Source of the DNA: Thermosaccharophagus gerlachensis
GTDB lineage: Bacteria > Armatimonadota > Fervidibacteria > Fervidibacterales > Thermosaccharophagaceae
Direction: 5' to 3'
Length of the DNA: 64,000 nucleotides
NCBI GenBank assembly: GCA_041538025.1
Contig: JBGOEV010000003.1
Location: 41,234-105,233, forward strand
The notes beneath the pieces are model-generated. The model ran no database searches. It had not been told where the DNA came from and worked only from the letters and a program-made list of their open reading frames with translations. Position 1 is the stretch's first letter, and every line of letters starts with the position of its first letter. Shown here piece after piece: positions 35,317-44,368 of this stretch. Both the position numbers and the translations under genes were made by a program.

Positions 35317-38300
35317 ATGGATGTTTTCACAAAGAAGTTTCGGTGGTCCGTTACACTCCTTCTCATCGCATTGTTTTGGTGTGCAAGTGGTGCTCTGTGT
35401 TTAGGTGATGAGGCTCAGGTTGAAAGCACACCAGTGGACGATGGAGCAGTAAGGCTCAGAAGGATTGAAAACTTTGAAAGCCAACCAAGTAGGATAATCA
35501 AATCACAACCGTTGCCGACGATAAAGGATGGACAGTTAGCAAGTGGTCGCATTGTAGTTCCACCGAACCGTTTGGATACCGATAAAGCAAGCGAGCGTAA
35601 AAACAAACAAACTAAGACTACACTCGGTTTGCTACAGAAGTTGCAAGTTCGTGGCACAGCTTTCCTCTCATACAACATCCAAGATGTTGAAGCCAAAAGC
35701 AGTTCTGGAAGAGCTGCCTTCGTTCAAGAGAACTACGGCGTAGCGAAGTCGCTTTACCACTACACTTCTGTCATCGCCGAAGGACAGCTTATCGGGAAGT
35801 TGCGTGTTAGGGCACAGTTCAATACGCCATCGTATAATCCGAGGTCAAACACATTCGTTGTTGAATACCCGATGGGCAACTTCCTTTTGCGCTACGGTGA
35901 CATGAGCCTCTCGTTCTCAGGCAATCGCTTCGCTTCGCTGAGCCGATGGACGAGAGGCATTGAGCTCCGCTACTCGCTTGATGGCAAAGCCGAAAAAGTT
36001 TATGGCATTGGACAAGGCTCAACTTCTGGTAATGAGCTGGTCATAGTCACTGCCGAGGGGAAATCACAGGTCAAAAGGGATGTCATACAGGGCAACAACA
36101 CTTCTGGACCGTTCTTCCTGAGCAGTAGCCCGATAGTTGAGGGCAGTGAACAAGTGTTCGTAGATATGCGCCTTATGAGGCGTGGTGAAGATTACCAGAT
36201 TGATTACGATGTTGGGACTATCACATTTCTCGGTGCAACTATTATCCCATCAACTTCAACAATCGTGGTCACATACGAAGCTGCACAGCCGGGTGAAGGC
36301 ATTGGGCGATTTTGGGGTGCAAGGCTGAACTGGCGCAATAGCAACGGTATGCGCATTGGGTTCTCGTTTCTGACGCAAGGGGCTGCACAAAGACAGGTTA
36401 GTGAAACATCTCGCAAACTGAGGGAAGAGTTTGTTGGTGCAAACACTGTCGGACCGTTCCAACTGAGCCAGCGCCCAATAGTTGAAGGAAGCGAAACAGT
36501 AACGGTCAATGGCATACTGCAGGTGAAAGGCAAAGACTACATCATCAACTACATCAGCGGCTTGATAACATTTGTGAGACCAGTTCCAGCAGGGGCTATC
36601 ATTGCTGTTGAATACGAACAGCGCATATCACACGGTGCTATCATCGGGCAACACAGCGTTATCGGAATTGATGCTGACATAAAGCTTGGAAGCATCGGGA
36701 GCGCGAATTTGCAATGGGCATTCAGCAATGGACCGACAAGGGATGGCACTGCAATTGAAATATCATCACAGCTTTCATTTGGAAGGCTTGGGCAGAGCAA
36801 GACGAGACCAAAAGGAGATGCAGATAAACCCAAAGCCGATGAAGTGGCGGATGTAGCTGACTCACCAATGCAACTTCCAGAAGATGAAGGCTTGAAAGAA
36901 ACCATAACGAAAGTAACTCAAGGTGAGCGATGGAGAAGAGACATACAGCAAGGTGAGGCGGGGAAATTAACTACACCACGAATGCCATCGGCTTCTTTTA
37001 GGAGGTCGCTGAATGAGCCTTCACCATTTGGCATTGGGTTTGATAGAGGGAGCATTTACACACCAAGTGGCGTGGCAAGGAGTCAGCTTTCGTTGCGTTT
37101 GCTTAAAGTCACACCCGGCTTCTCAAGGATTGAAAACGCTGACTTTTACCAGAACGAATCTGGGATTGAAGTAAACCTGACACACCGTTTTACTGAACAC
37201 TTGTCTTTGACATCGCAATGGGTGAACGCAAGTAGCTCGTATCTGAGGGGCGCTTACAGCAGTGGGCATTCGTCTACCAGCAGTAACCGATTTTACGCTG
37301 CTATCTCATACGAGAAACCGGATGCGCCCGCAATACGCCTTGCGTATCAGCGCTTCAGCTTTGGTGGGGACAGCAAAAGTGGCTACGCCAATGTTTCCGC
37401 ACTCATATCATACCGAAAGGAACGCTGGAGCGTTAACGCAGCCTACGAAGATAATTCGCAATCTATTGGTAGCTTGCTTAATACAGCTCGCGTGAAGACG
37501 AGAGCCTTAAGGTTTACGGGCGCTTTTGAGCCGTCTGAGAAGCTTTCGTTAAGCGTAGATTACTCATCAAACAGGTCGTCAAGCGTAAACCAGTCAAGTA
37601 GCGTCTCTAACCTGCTGTTCGGGATGCGTTTTCAACCGTGGCGTTCTATGCAGTTTTCTCTCACGCATAACATACTCGTAGGTTCAAGCAGCACTGGTTT
37701 TGGTTCATTCATAACAGGTGGTGCTTCAGGCACATACAGTGGCTTGCCATACATCACCAACCCATATGGATTTGGATATGGTGGCTACACAGCTCCAATC
37801 AGCCTTGGTGGTTATGGGACGCTTGGAGCTTCACAGCGCCCTATAGTTGGGCTTGGTGGAGTAGCACCGATTGGTTATAGTGCACCTACAATGAGTTCAT
37901 CATGGGACGATGTTGGATGGCGCTTACGTCAAGTTGAATCTGGCATGACGAACGCAACAAGTAATGCTACCTCAAACAACAAATCTATCATAACTACCGC
38001 ATTGCTTGATTGGCAGCCAAGCAGCCGATTGAGCCTCACATGCCAATGGTCATATCAGCTCACTCACGGCTCAAGTTTCATCGCCGATTACAAGAACACG
38101 GATTACAGTGCTCAGCTCGCATATCAACTCAGTTCTAAGGTGACGCTCATGGGGCACTTATCGCGCCAGAAGAATTCGTTCTTCAACCCGAATAGCGATG
38201 CGTTTACGAGCATATATGGGTTGGGTATGCAATATGCAGGCAGAAAGCTCAACATGTCGCTTTCGTTGGATACATTGAGTAGCGTGACATCGCAACAGCT

Positions 38301-38583
38301 CTCAAGCGAGGGCAAGTTCAAGAACAAATTCTCAAGCGCAACGCTTAATGTTGGCTATAGGCTCAGTGAAAGATTTGATTTGATGGGCACATTTGTGCAT
38401 GCCCGAAACAAAGGGATGGGCGGCTATGGGCAGAATTCTTTCCGCATCGCGGTTGGCTATCGCATATTTGAGCAACTCTGGCTTGACATCAATATGGAGC
38501 GCATTGACAGGAAAGATTTGGCTGGCACTAACAGCGATTACAAGGCAACGATCATTAGTTTCCAACTTCGTGGCAACTTCTAA
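35317..38583 (+). CDS. large secreted protein, predicted outer-membrane beta-barrel with duplicated modules
   Basis: About 1,089 residues with a signal peptide ending near SGALC. An internal duplication is clear. One copy has GPFFLSSSPIVEGSE followed by GEDYQIDYDVGTITF; the second has GPFQLSQRPIVEGSE followed by GKDYIINYISGLITF, about 115 residues apart. The C-terminal 500 residues are a series of alternating amphipathic strands rich in Ser, Tyr and Asn (for example LSLTSQWVNASSSYL), ending in ATIISFQLRGNF, an aromatic terminus typical of porin-like barrels. Gly/Tyr-rich loops lie near residue 830. Probably a porin-like or surface secretion component; no named family recognised. Confidence 0.75.
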   Translation: MDVFTKKFRWSVTLLLIALFWCASGALCLGDEAQVESTPVDDGAVRLRRIENFESQPSRIIKSQPLPTIKDGQLASGRIVVPPNRLDTDKASERKNKQTKTTLGLLQKLQVRGTAFLSYNIQDVEAKSSSGRAAFVQENYGVAKSLYHYTSVIAEGQLIGKLRVRAQFNTPSYNPRSNTFVVEYPMGNFLLRYGDMSLSFSGNRFASLSRWTRGIELRYSLDGKAEKVYGIGQGSTSGNELVIVTAEGKSQVKRDVIQGNNTSGPFFLSSSPIVEGSEQVFVDMRLMRRGEDYQIDYDVGTITFLGATIIPSTSTIVVTYEAAQPGEGIGRFWGARLNWRNSNGMRIGFSFLTQGAAQRQVSETSRKLREEFVGANTVGPFQLSQRPIVEGSETVTVNGILQVKGKDYIINYISGLITFVRPVPAGAIIAVEYEQRISHGAIIGQHSVIGIDADIKLGSIGSANLQWAFSNGPTRDGTAIEISSQLSFGRLGQSKTRPKGDADKPKADEVADVADSPMQLPEDEGLKETITKVTQGERWRRDIQQGEAGKLTTPRMPSASFRRSLNEPSPFGIGFDRGSIYTPSGVARSQLSLRLLKVTPGFSRIENADFYQNESGIEVNLTHRFTEHLSLTSQWVNASSSYLRGAYSSGHSSTSSNRFYAAISYEKPDAPAIRLAYQRFSFGGDSKSGYANVSALISYRKERWSVNAAYEDNSQSIGSLLNTARVKTRALRFTGAFEPSEKLSLSVDYSSNRSSSVNQSSSVSNLLFGMRFQPWRSMQFSLTHNILVGSSSTGFGSFITGGASGTYSGLPYITNPYGFGYGGYTAPISLGGYGTLGASQRPIVGLGGVAPIGYSAPTMSSSWDDVGWRLRQVESGMTNATSNATSNNKSIITTALLDWQPSSRLSLTCQWSYQLTHGSSFIADYKNTDYSAQLAYQLSSKVTLMGHLSRQKNSFFNPNSDAFTSIYGLGMQYAGRKLNMSLSLDTLSSVTSQQLSSEGKFKNKFSSATLNVGYRLSERFDLMGTFVHARNKGMGGYGQNSFRIAVGYRIFEQLWLDINMERIDRKDLAGTNSDYKATIISFQLRGNF

Positions 38584-38584
38584 T

Positions 38585-40444
38585 GTGATTGCCCTCGTTT
38601 TATCCACTCTGGTTTTCCTCTACGGGTGCGGTGGCGGTAAGACAACACTCGGTAACAATACGATAACCAAGCCAACACCAACAATAGCAGTTACATCAAG
38701 CCCTCCTGGCGCAAAGATATTCATAGACGGCAAAGATAGCGGTGCTTACTCAGCTGCCACAGGTAGTGGTCCAACAAAGGTAGCTATTGAAAATGTGCCA
38801 ACAGAAGGTAGCGTCCACTTGATAACGCTCAAGTTAGAGGGTTATCATGATTGGAATATGTTTGTGATGTTGATGCCAGATTCAATCGTTCGCGTTGATG
38901 CAAGGCTTACAAGCTGCCTGCAAGCTCAAACTACTGGCAAACTTATCATCACATCCGAGCCAGAGGGGGCAGAAGTATTTCTTGATGGCAAGCCAACTGG
39001 CATGAGGACTCCTGCGGAGTTAACCGGGCTTTCACCAACAAGACATGCAATCAAGCTTCAACATGGAACTTTGGAGCTGTTTGACTTTGTGGATGTGAAG
39101 CCAGACGGCGTTGTTGAGTTACACGCTGTTTTTGATGAGCCAACGAAGGGATCAATATCTGGCGTTGTATACAATGTTAACGGCGACACAATGCTTGATG
39201 CTGATGTTAAGCTCATGCTTGGCGAGCAAGTTGTGGCTACAGCAAGGACGACTCTATTTGGGACATTTCTTTTTCGCAACATCGCTCCGGGAAAGTATAC
39301 CATTCGTGCGACTGCCGAGACATCCTCTGGAACTTTCGTTGGCGAGCGTAGCAACATCGTCGTTGTTAGTGGTAGAAGGACATTCAATGCGGATGTGACA
39401 GTCTTTCCAGAGGGCATTGTAGGTAGCATCCAAGGCAAAGTGACCAATAGAGCAGGGGTGCCAATTGAAGGTGCACATGTGTTTACACTCGTTGGTTTGC
39501 TCTCAGCTTCATCCGATGTAACAGATTCTTCTGGGCGATATCGTTTAACCAATGTCCTTGAGGGATCAAGGATTGTTGAGGCATTGGCGCCGGGTTACTT
39601 GTGTTCACGCCGAGAGGTCTATGTTGAGAAGGGAAAAACAGTTCAATTGGACTTCATCCTTGAAGAAGCATCGAAAGAGCTTGCGCCTTTGCCCAAACCA
39701 GAACCACCCTCTGGAACAATGCTTACATATCCAGCAACCGTTAGCAGAGGCTTAAACGATGGGAGCAGAAATGCCTTCATCTCTTTCCTGAGGCTTCACC
39801 GTCTGGGTGAGTTGATCAAAGTTTTAACAGCATCGCGCCAACAAGGCAAACATACACGCATGCCAAGAAAAGGTTTCATCATTGAGGCAGACTTGTGGTG
39901 GAAGCCCGTTAGCAGGGAAGATGTGATAGGTTATGTTGTTTATCGCAGTTTCGCTGAAGTTGGTGGTTTCAAACGGATAGCAACGATTTATGGGGTGGCA
40001 CTCCCAATATTAGTTGATGTCTCCGATGAGCATACGCCGTCTAAGCCGGTGCGCTACGCTATCACTTTGTTATCAACGCTGAATAGCGAGAGCGACATGA
40101 GTGATCCTGTATCGCTTGAGCCAATTGGCGAAGCGCGCTTGAAATCACCACCCAACCAAGCCATTATCAAGGTGAGTGAAGGGGAGCAAATCTCGTTTGA
40201 GTGGCATCCTGTAGATGGTGCTACCGCGTATTGGGTGCAGCTATTTAGCGAGTTCCCAACGGGTGCTGTTGACCCACAGTGGGAAACGGTAATCCCGCTT
40301 AAGGGGACGAAAATTACTTACGATGGTCCACAGCTACTGCGTGGCAAAACTTATTACTGGATGGTGATTGCTTCTAACTCGGACATCCCTAAGGTAGCAA
40401 CGGCGTTTAGCTACAGTGAGCTAAGGCAGTTCGTCGTGCAGTGA
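38585..40444 (+). CDS. lipoprotein with PEGA and carboxypeptidase-regulatory domains
   Basis: About 619 residues from a GTG at 38585, two bases after the upstream stop; in-frame GTG 38570 is an alternative. A short hydrophobic signal ends in lipobox FLYGC. Two PEGA domains follow (SSPPGAKIFIDGKDSG and SEPEGAEVFLDGKPTG), then two carboxypeptidase-regulatory folds, and a C-terminal fibronectin-III-like region (ISFEWHPVDGATAYWVQL). These are all surface-associated structural modules. The signal lacks a clear positively charged start, so the true start may be further upstream inside the preceding gene. Confidence 0.75.
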   Translation: MIALVLSTLVFLYGCGGGKTTLGNNTITKPTPTIAVTSSPPGAKIFIDGKDSGAYSAATGSGPTKVAIENVPTEGSVHLITLKLEGYHDWNMFVMLMPDSIVRVDARLTSCLQAQTTGKLIITSEPEGAEVFLDGKPTGMRTPAELTGLSPTRHAIKLQHGTLELFDFVDVKPDGVVELHAVFDEPTKGSISGVVYNVNGDTMLDADVKLMLGEQVVATARTTLFGTFLFRNIAPGKYTIRATAETSSGTFVGERSNIVVVSGRRTFNADVTVFPEGIVGSIQGKVTNRAGVPIEGAHVFTLVGLLSASSDVTDSSGRYRLTNVLEGSRIVEALAPGYLCSRREVYVEKGKTVQLDFILEEASKELAPLPKPEPPSGTMLTYPATVSRGLNDGSRNAFISFLRLHRLGELIKVLTASRQQGKHTRMPRKGFIIEADLWWKPVSREDVIGYVVYRSFAEVGGFKRIATIYGVALPILVDVSDEHTPSKPVRYAITLLSTLNSESDMSDPVSLEPIGEARLKSPPNQAIIKVSEGEQISFEWHPVDGATAYWVQLFSEFPTGAVDPQWETVIPLKGTKITYDGPQLLRGKTYYWMVIASNSDIPKVATAFSYSELRQFVVQ

Positions 40445-40463
40445 CGAAAGGAGAGGCAATGAC

Positions 40464-42701
40464 ATGCGTTCAACGTCATCAAGGTTATGCGGTGTGGTCA
40501 TAGGGGTCTATATTTTGCTTTGTAGCCTCGTGTCTGCTCAAAGCACATATGAAGTTCTGGACAACACACCTTTTGAGACTCGTGTAAGAGGCATAGCAGG
40601 GGTTATAGCGGTTGATAGCAGTGGTGTGCGCAACGCTAATCAACTTCGGTGGCGCACTCAATATGCGATAAGAGATGCTGAATGGCGCTTGAGAAGGACT
40701 CGCCCGCGGGTTGTTCATTTCCTTCGCAGATATGGCTTTTGGCGTGGTAAGCGTATAGGCATTGACATGTTGGCTGTTGCAGTTGAACCGAGGAGTAAAC
40801 GCATCCTCACCACATCATCCCTGAGTGCGCCAGCACGAGCGAAAAGAGTCTTTGGCACTGGGAAGGTTGAGTTTGAATTTATAGGCTTCCGAAAGGAAGT
40901 AGCTGAATCGCTTCGCAACTGGCTCAACTCTGCGATGCCAACTTTGATTGAAGTTTATGGAAATCCAGTTTCAACACCACCAGGTTCAACAAGGAAGGTC
41001 AAAATCATCCTTGATACGACCCTTGATGCGCTTGATGGTGGTGTTTATTCGCCATCAACGGATGAAATACGCATCAGCAATTTTGAGGGTAGAAACTTTG
41101 ACTACTTCAACCTCGTCCATCATGTTTTACATGCCTTTCGCGGACCGCTTGTCCTTTCTTACCCTGCGTGGGAGGAAGGGATGGCGAGGGCAGCAGCCAT
41201 AATAGCTACAAAGAAGCTTTTGCCAAAGTTTGACCCAAGCGACCCGATGGATGGCGATCCGCTTTTCCTCATGCCGCTTTATGATTTGCTTAATCAACCA
41301 CCGCTTGGAAATCCGTTATTCATTCCGCCATCAGGCTACCAGACGATGGCTTTTTGGCGCTATGGTATGAGCGCTGCAGCTTGGCTCAAAGTAGCTGTTG
41401 AGGATGAAGGTTTCTTCAGGAAGTTCAATGAGACCTACTACAGCAGATATAACGAGCGGGCAAGCACACCACTTTCTGGCAATGTGCCAGCTTTGAAATA
41501 CATCGCAAGCCGAATAGTCAAGCAGGTTGAAGGCATGGATTTTTACGATTGGTATCGTCGCCAATGGGTTTTGGATACGAGCGTGCGCAGTGGCTTCAAG
41601 CTTTATGTCTTCAATGTGCCACTTGAGATAGGCGTTCTCATTGCCATATGCTATTACCGCACAACACCAGATGGAAATGAGATACCGCTTAATGCGCTCG
41701 CACAGCTCATATACAGCAATGATATGAGCGATGACCTGTATGCGGAGGAGGGCAATGAAGCTGAGATATTCTTTGGCGATGGCTTCATTGCACCGCAGTT
41801 CTTCAACATAGGTGGTCCAAACTTGATCAGGATAGACATAGCAGTTGAAGGTATGCGCACAGTCGTTTACTTCCCATACAATGTGAGAGGAGAGATAAAC
41901 AAAGAGAACCCGATATTCGGTGGGCTCGTAGGCGCAGACAGCGGGCAGGTCGTCGTCAAAGGTGATGGCGTTAGTGAAAGCGTGAATGTCTCTCGTGGTG
42001 TCTTCGCTATAACAAGTGGGGTTGACCTAAATGGGTTGCGCAAGTTCACGATTGAGCATATGCCACTTGGTGGGATCACAATGACCGAACACAGGAACAT
42101 GTGTTTCGGGTTCTATGTGCTTATGCTTAATGGTAGGGCTTCTGTTGTAACTGTTGAAAAAGTTTTCAAGCGAGGCTGGCACTTGTTCGGTGTCCCGGTC
42201 ATTCCGATTAAGACAGATGAAGCTGATATACTCGGCATACCTAAGGAGAAGCTACTCTTGGCTCACTGGCAACCAAACTTGGTCGGTGTAAGTAGGTATG
42301 AAGTTTATCCGAACATCTCAACACCGATGCATCCGGGAGTTGGGTATTGGCTGTTGCTTGATAGCGATTACAAGGTAACCGTTCAAGGAACACCAACACC
42401 GGCAGATGAGCCCTTTGAGATACCCTTGCTCGGTGGGTTTAACCAGTTGGCAAATCCATTCCCGTTCCCGATCAGCGTCAATGATTTTATGGTCGTATAC
42501 AAAGATGGAGAACCGTTGAGTTTGCAGACAGCGAGTCAGATGGGCTACATTGATCCAAATGTTTGGATTTGGACACAAGAGGAAGGATACAAAAGGGCGA
42601 CAACAATTGAGCCTTGGAGTGGCTTCTGGGTGCGTTCGTTACAGCCAGTTGGTGTTTGGCTAATCATACCGCCAGTGCGAGCAAAATCAAATGGTAGATG
42701 A
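40464..42701 (+). CDS. secreted protein with degenerate gluzincin-type peptidase region
   Basis: 745 residues with a signal peptide ending near LVSAQ. Between residues 210 and 240 the sequence reads NLVHHVLHAFRG, then PAWEEGMARAAA. The spacing and the WxEGxA motif match gluzincin metallopeptidases, but the catalytic Glu of HExxH is His (HHVLH). The last 200 residues form a beta domain (KRGWHLFGVPVIP, later FNQLANPFPFPISV and WSGFWVRS) resembling C-terminal domains of secreted proteins. It may be a pseudo-enzyme that binds rather than cuts. An AAAGGAGAGG site precedes the ATG. Confidence 0.7.
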   Translation: MRSTSSRLCGVVIGVYILLCSLVSAQSTYEVLDNTPFETRVRGIAGVIAVDSSGVRNANQLRWRTQYAIRDAEWRLRRTRPRVVHFLRRYGFWRGKRIGIDMLAVAVEPRSKRILTTSSLSAPARAKRVFGTGKVEFEFIGFRKEVAESLRNWLNSAMPTLIEVYGNPVSTPPGSTRKVKIILDTTLDALDGGVYSPSTDEIRISNFEGRNFDYFNLVHHVLHAFRGPLVLSYPAWEEGMARAAAIIATKKLLPKFDPSDPMDGDPLFLMPLYDLLNQPPLGNPLFIPPSGYQTMAFWRYGMSAAAWLKVAVEDEGFFRKFNETYYSRYNERASTPLSGNVPALKYIASRIVKQVEGMDFYDWYRRQWVLDTSVRSGFKLYVFNVPLEIGVLIAICYYRTTPDGNEIPLNALAQLIYSNDMSDDLYAEEGNEAEIFFGDGFIAPQFFNIGGPNLIRIDIAVEGMRTVVYFPYNVRGEINKENPIFGGLVGADSGQVVVKGDGVSESVNVSRGVFAITSGVDLNGLRKFTIEHMPLGGITMTEHRNMCFGFYVLMLNGRASVVTVEKVFKRGWHLFGVPVIPIKTDEADILGIPKEKLLLAHWQPNLVGVSRYEVYPNISTPMHPGVGYWLLLDSDYKVTVQGTPTPADEPFEIPLLGGFNQLANPFPFPISVNDFMVVYKDGEPLSLQTASQMGYIDPNVWIWTQEEGYKRATTIEPWSGFWVRSLQPVGVWLIIPPVRAKSNGR

Positions 42702-42740
42702 AACACGAGGCTCAATCAAATGAGCAAGGGGTGAAAAGCC

Positions 42741-43880
42741 CTGCTTGATGGACGAAACTATAAAAAGCATATCCCTATCGCTGTTGCTACTCTGCTCTCT
42801 TGCGTGCTATTTGGGTGTGGTGGAGGTATTTCAGGGCGGGTCTATCTGCGCGTCATTGGTGAAGTAGTGAATGAGGAGACAAATGGACCAGTTGAAGGTG
42901 CATGCATCATAATCAATGGCTTTAAGACAGAGAGCGGGAGTGACGGTAAATTTAAGCTTGATATTGCTGTCCCCGCTGGTGCAGGTGAATTGCCGATCAC
43001 AATCTCAAAGCATGGCTTTAAGACATTGGCTCAAAAGTGGCGTGTGCCACAACCGCTTATTAGCCCTTACGAATTTAAGAGCCCGTTTGAGCTGTCGCCA
43101 TATGAAGGCTCTGGAACGATTGAGGGGAGGGTAATCGCAAGCGATACTAATGAAGGTGTTGGAAACGCTAAAGTGACTGTGACTGCTAATTACACATCCA
43201 TCTACGGGTGGACAGCTAATGATGGCAGTTTTATTCTAAGTGGCATAAGCCCCGGGGAAGCCAAAATAGAGGTTGAGCATCCGAACTTCATCAAACAGGT
43301 ATTAAGCAGCCCAATCGTTACTGATCAGGTGAGGCAAATAGAAGTTGTGCTTTTGAGGCTTGGTCAACCAATCTCAGTTGTTGGTTATGTGTTGGACGCT
43401 GAAAATTCATCACCTGTAAGTGGGGCTAAGGTGAGCATCGCTAAAAAGGAAGCTACGACAGATTCGGAGGGCAAGTTTGAGCTTAGCAAAGTTCCGTCTG
43501 GTGAGCAAAGCGTATCCATCTCACATCCAAGCTACGAAACATACGAAGGGAAGGTGATGATAAGGGGTGAAGAGTTGGTCTTTTACATCATGCCTAAAGG
43601 GGCGTTGCCATCTTTGCCGTTCACTATCGGTGGAGTAGTCACTGTTGCTGGTGGTCAACCTGCGAAAGAAGCGGTTGTTGAGCTTATTGATGCAGGGACA
43701 AACTCCATTGTTGCTATAACTTATACAGATGCAAATGGACGATATGGCTTCTTTGTTCTGCCGGGGGAATACAAAGTGCGCGTCAAACTTAATGGCTATA
43801 GGACACAGGAAAGAGATGTTACGCTTCCATATGGGGGCGTTGTGATTGCGGATGTGAACTTTGAGCTACAGCCGTTGTAA
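42741..43880 (+). CDS. lipoprotein with four carboxypeptidase-regulatory-like repeats; unusual start
   Basis: The frame encodes at least 358 residues from GTG 42804, but a perfect lipoprotein signal (NYKKHIPIAVATLLSCVLFG then Cys) lies upstream of that codon and no ATG, GTG or TTG precedes it before a stop at 42732. The only near-start is CTG 42741, seven bases after AGGGGTG. Alternatively ATG 42748 in another frame would join if the A5 run at 42762 had one more A. The mature protein has four Ig-like carboxypeptidase-regulatory repeats (for example VSGAKVSIAKKEATTDSEG). Coordinates use CTG as the best guess. Confidence 0.65.
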   Translation: MLDGRNYKKHIPIAVATLLSCVLFGCGGGISGRVYLRVIGEVVNEETNGPVEGACIIINGFKTESGSDGKFKLDIAVPAGAGELPITISKHGFKTLAQKWRVPQPLISPYEFKSPFELSPYEGSGTIEGRVIASDTNEGVGNAKVTVTANYTSIYGWTANDGSFILSGISPGEAKIEVEHPNFIKQVLSSPIVTDQVRQIEVVLLRLGQPISVVGYVLDAENSSPVSGAKVSIAKKEATTDSEGKFELSKVPSGEQSVSISHPSYETYEGKVMIRGEELVFYIMPKGALPSLPFTIGGVVTVAGGQPAKEAVVELIDAGTNSIVAITYTDANGRYGFFVLPGEYKVRVKLNGYRTQERDVTLPYGGVVIADVNFELQPL

Positions 43881-43927
43881 GGTTATGTCCTTTTCGCTTG
43901 TAATCTCAAAGCAATGGGGGCGAGAAG

Positions 43928-44356
43928 ATGAAGAGGCATCGCAAACACACATCGCTCATATATGTTTGCGCTTATGTAATCTGCGCTTTGTATGTCTCTT
44001 CCCTCCTTACATCTTGCGGAGGTGGTGGGAAGGAGACGATACCGATTGTTCCGGGACAGAAGTCTGTGAAGGTGACTGGCACTGTGCGCAATCAAGCTGG
44101 ACAACCCGTAAGCGGTGCCACAGTTGAGGCTTATAACTTGCAAGGCGACTTGCTTGGGAGGACAAGGAGCAATAAAGACGGAGAGTGGGAGCTTTACTTG
44201 CCTGTTGGTGTTGATATAACGCTGAAGATTTCCGCTACTGGCTATAACGAAGCAGTTGCATATGTGAAACCGGTTGAGGGCTATAACGCGCCAGTTGATG
44301 TAACGCTGACTGCTGGTCCTTTGGCACCACCGCCTCCACCTGTCTTCTCAGAATGA
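43928..44356 (+). CDS. small lipoprotein with one carboxypeptidase-regulatory-like domain
   Basis: 142 residues. A strongly basic N-terminus (MKRHRKH), a hydrophobic core and lipobox LLTSC followed by GGGG are clear. One regulatory-type beta-sandwich follows (VTGTVRNQAGQPVSGATVEA, then GEWELYLPVG), and a Pro-rich tail PLAPPPPPVFSE ends it. The ATG follows GGGGGCGAGAAG. Resembles a single repeat of the preceding gene product, so the two may have arisen by duplication. Confidence 0.8.
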   Translation: MKRHRKHTSLIYVCAYVICALYVSSLLTSCGGGGKETIPIVPGQKSVKVTGTVRNQAGQPVSGATVEAYNLQGDLLGRTRSNKDGEWELYLPVGVDITLKISATGYNEAVAYVKPVEGYNAPVDVTLTAGPLAPPPPPVFSE

Positions 44357-44368
44357 GGTGAGTAGTGC

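Noticed and set aside
38393..38584. N-terminal extension of the PEGA lipoprotein inside the barrel gene
   Set aside because: It overlaps the conserved C-terminal strands of the upstream protein and would bury the lipoprotein signal.
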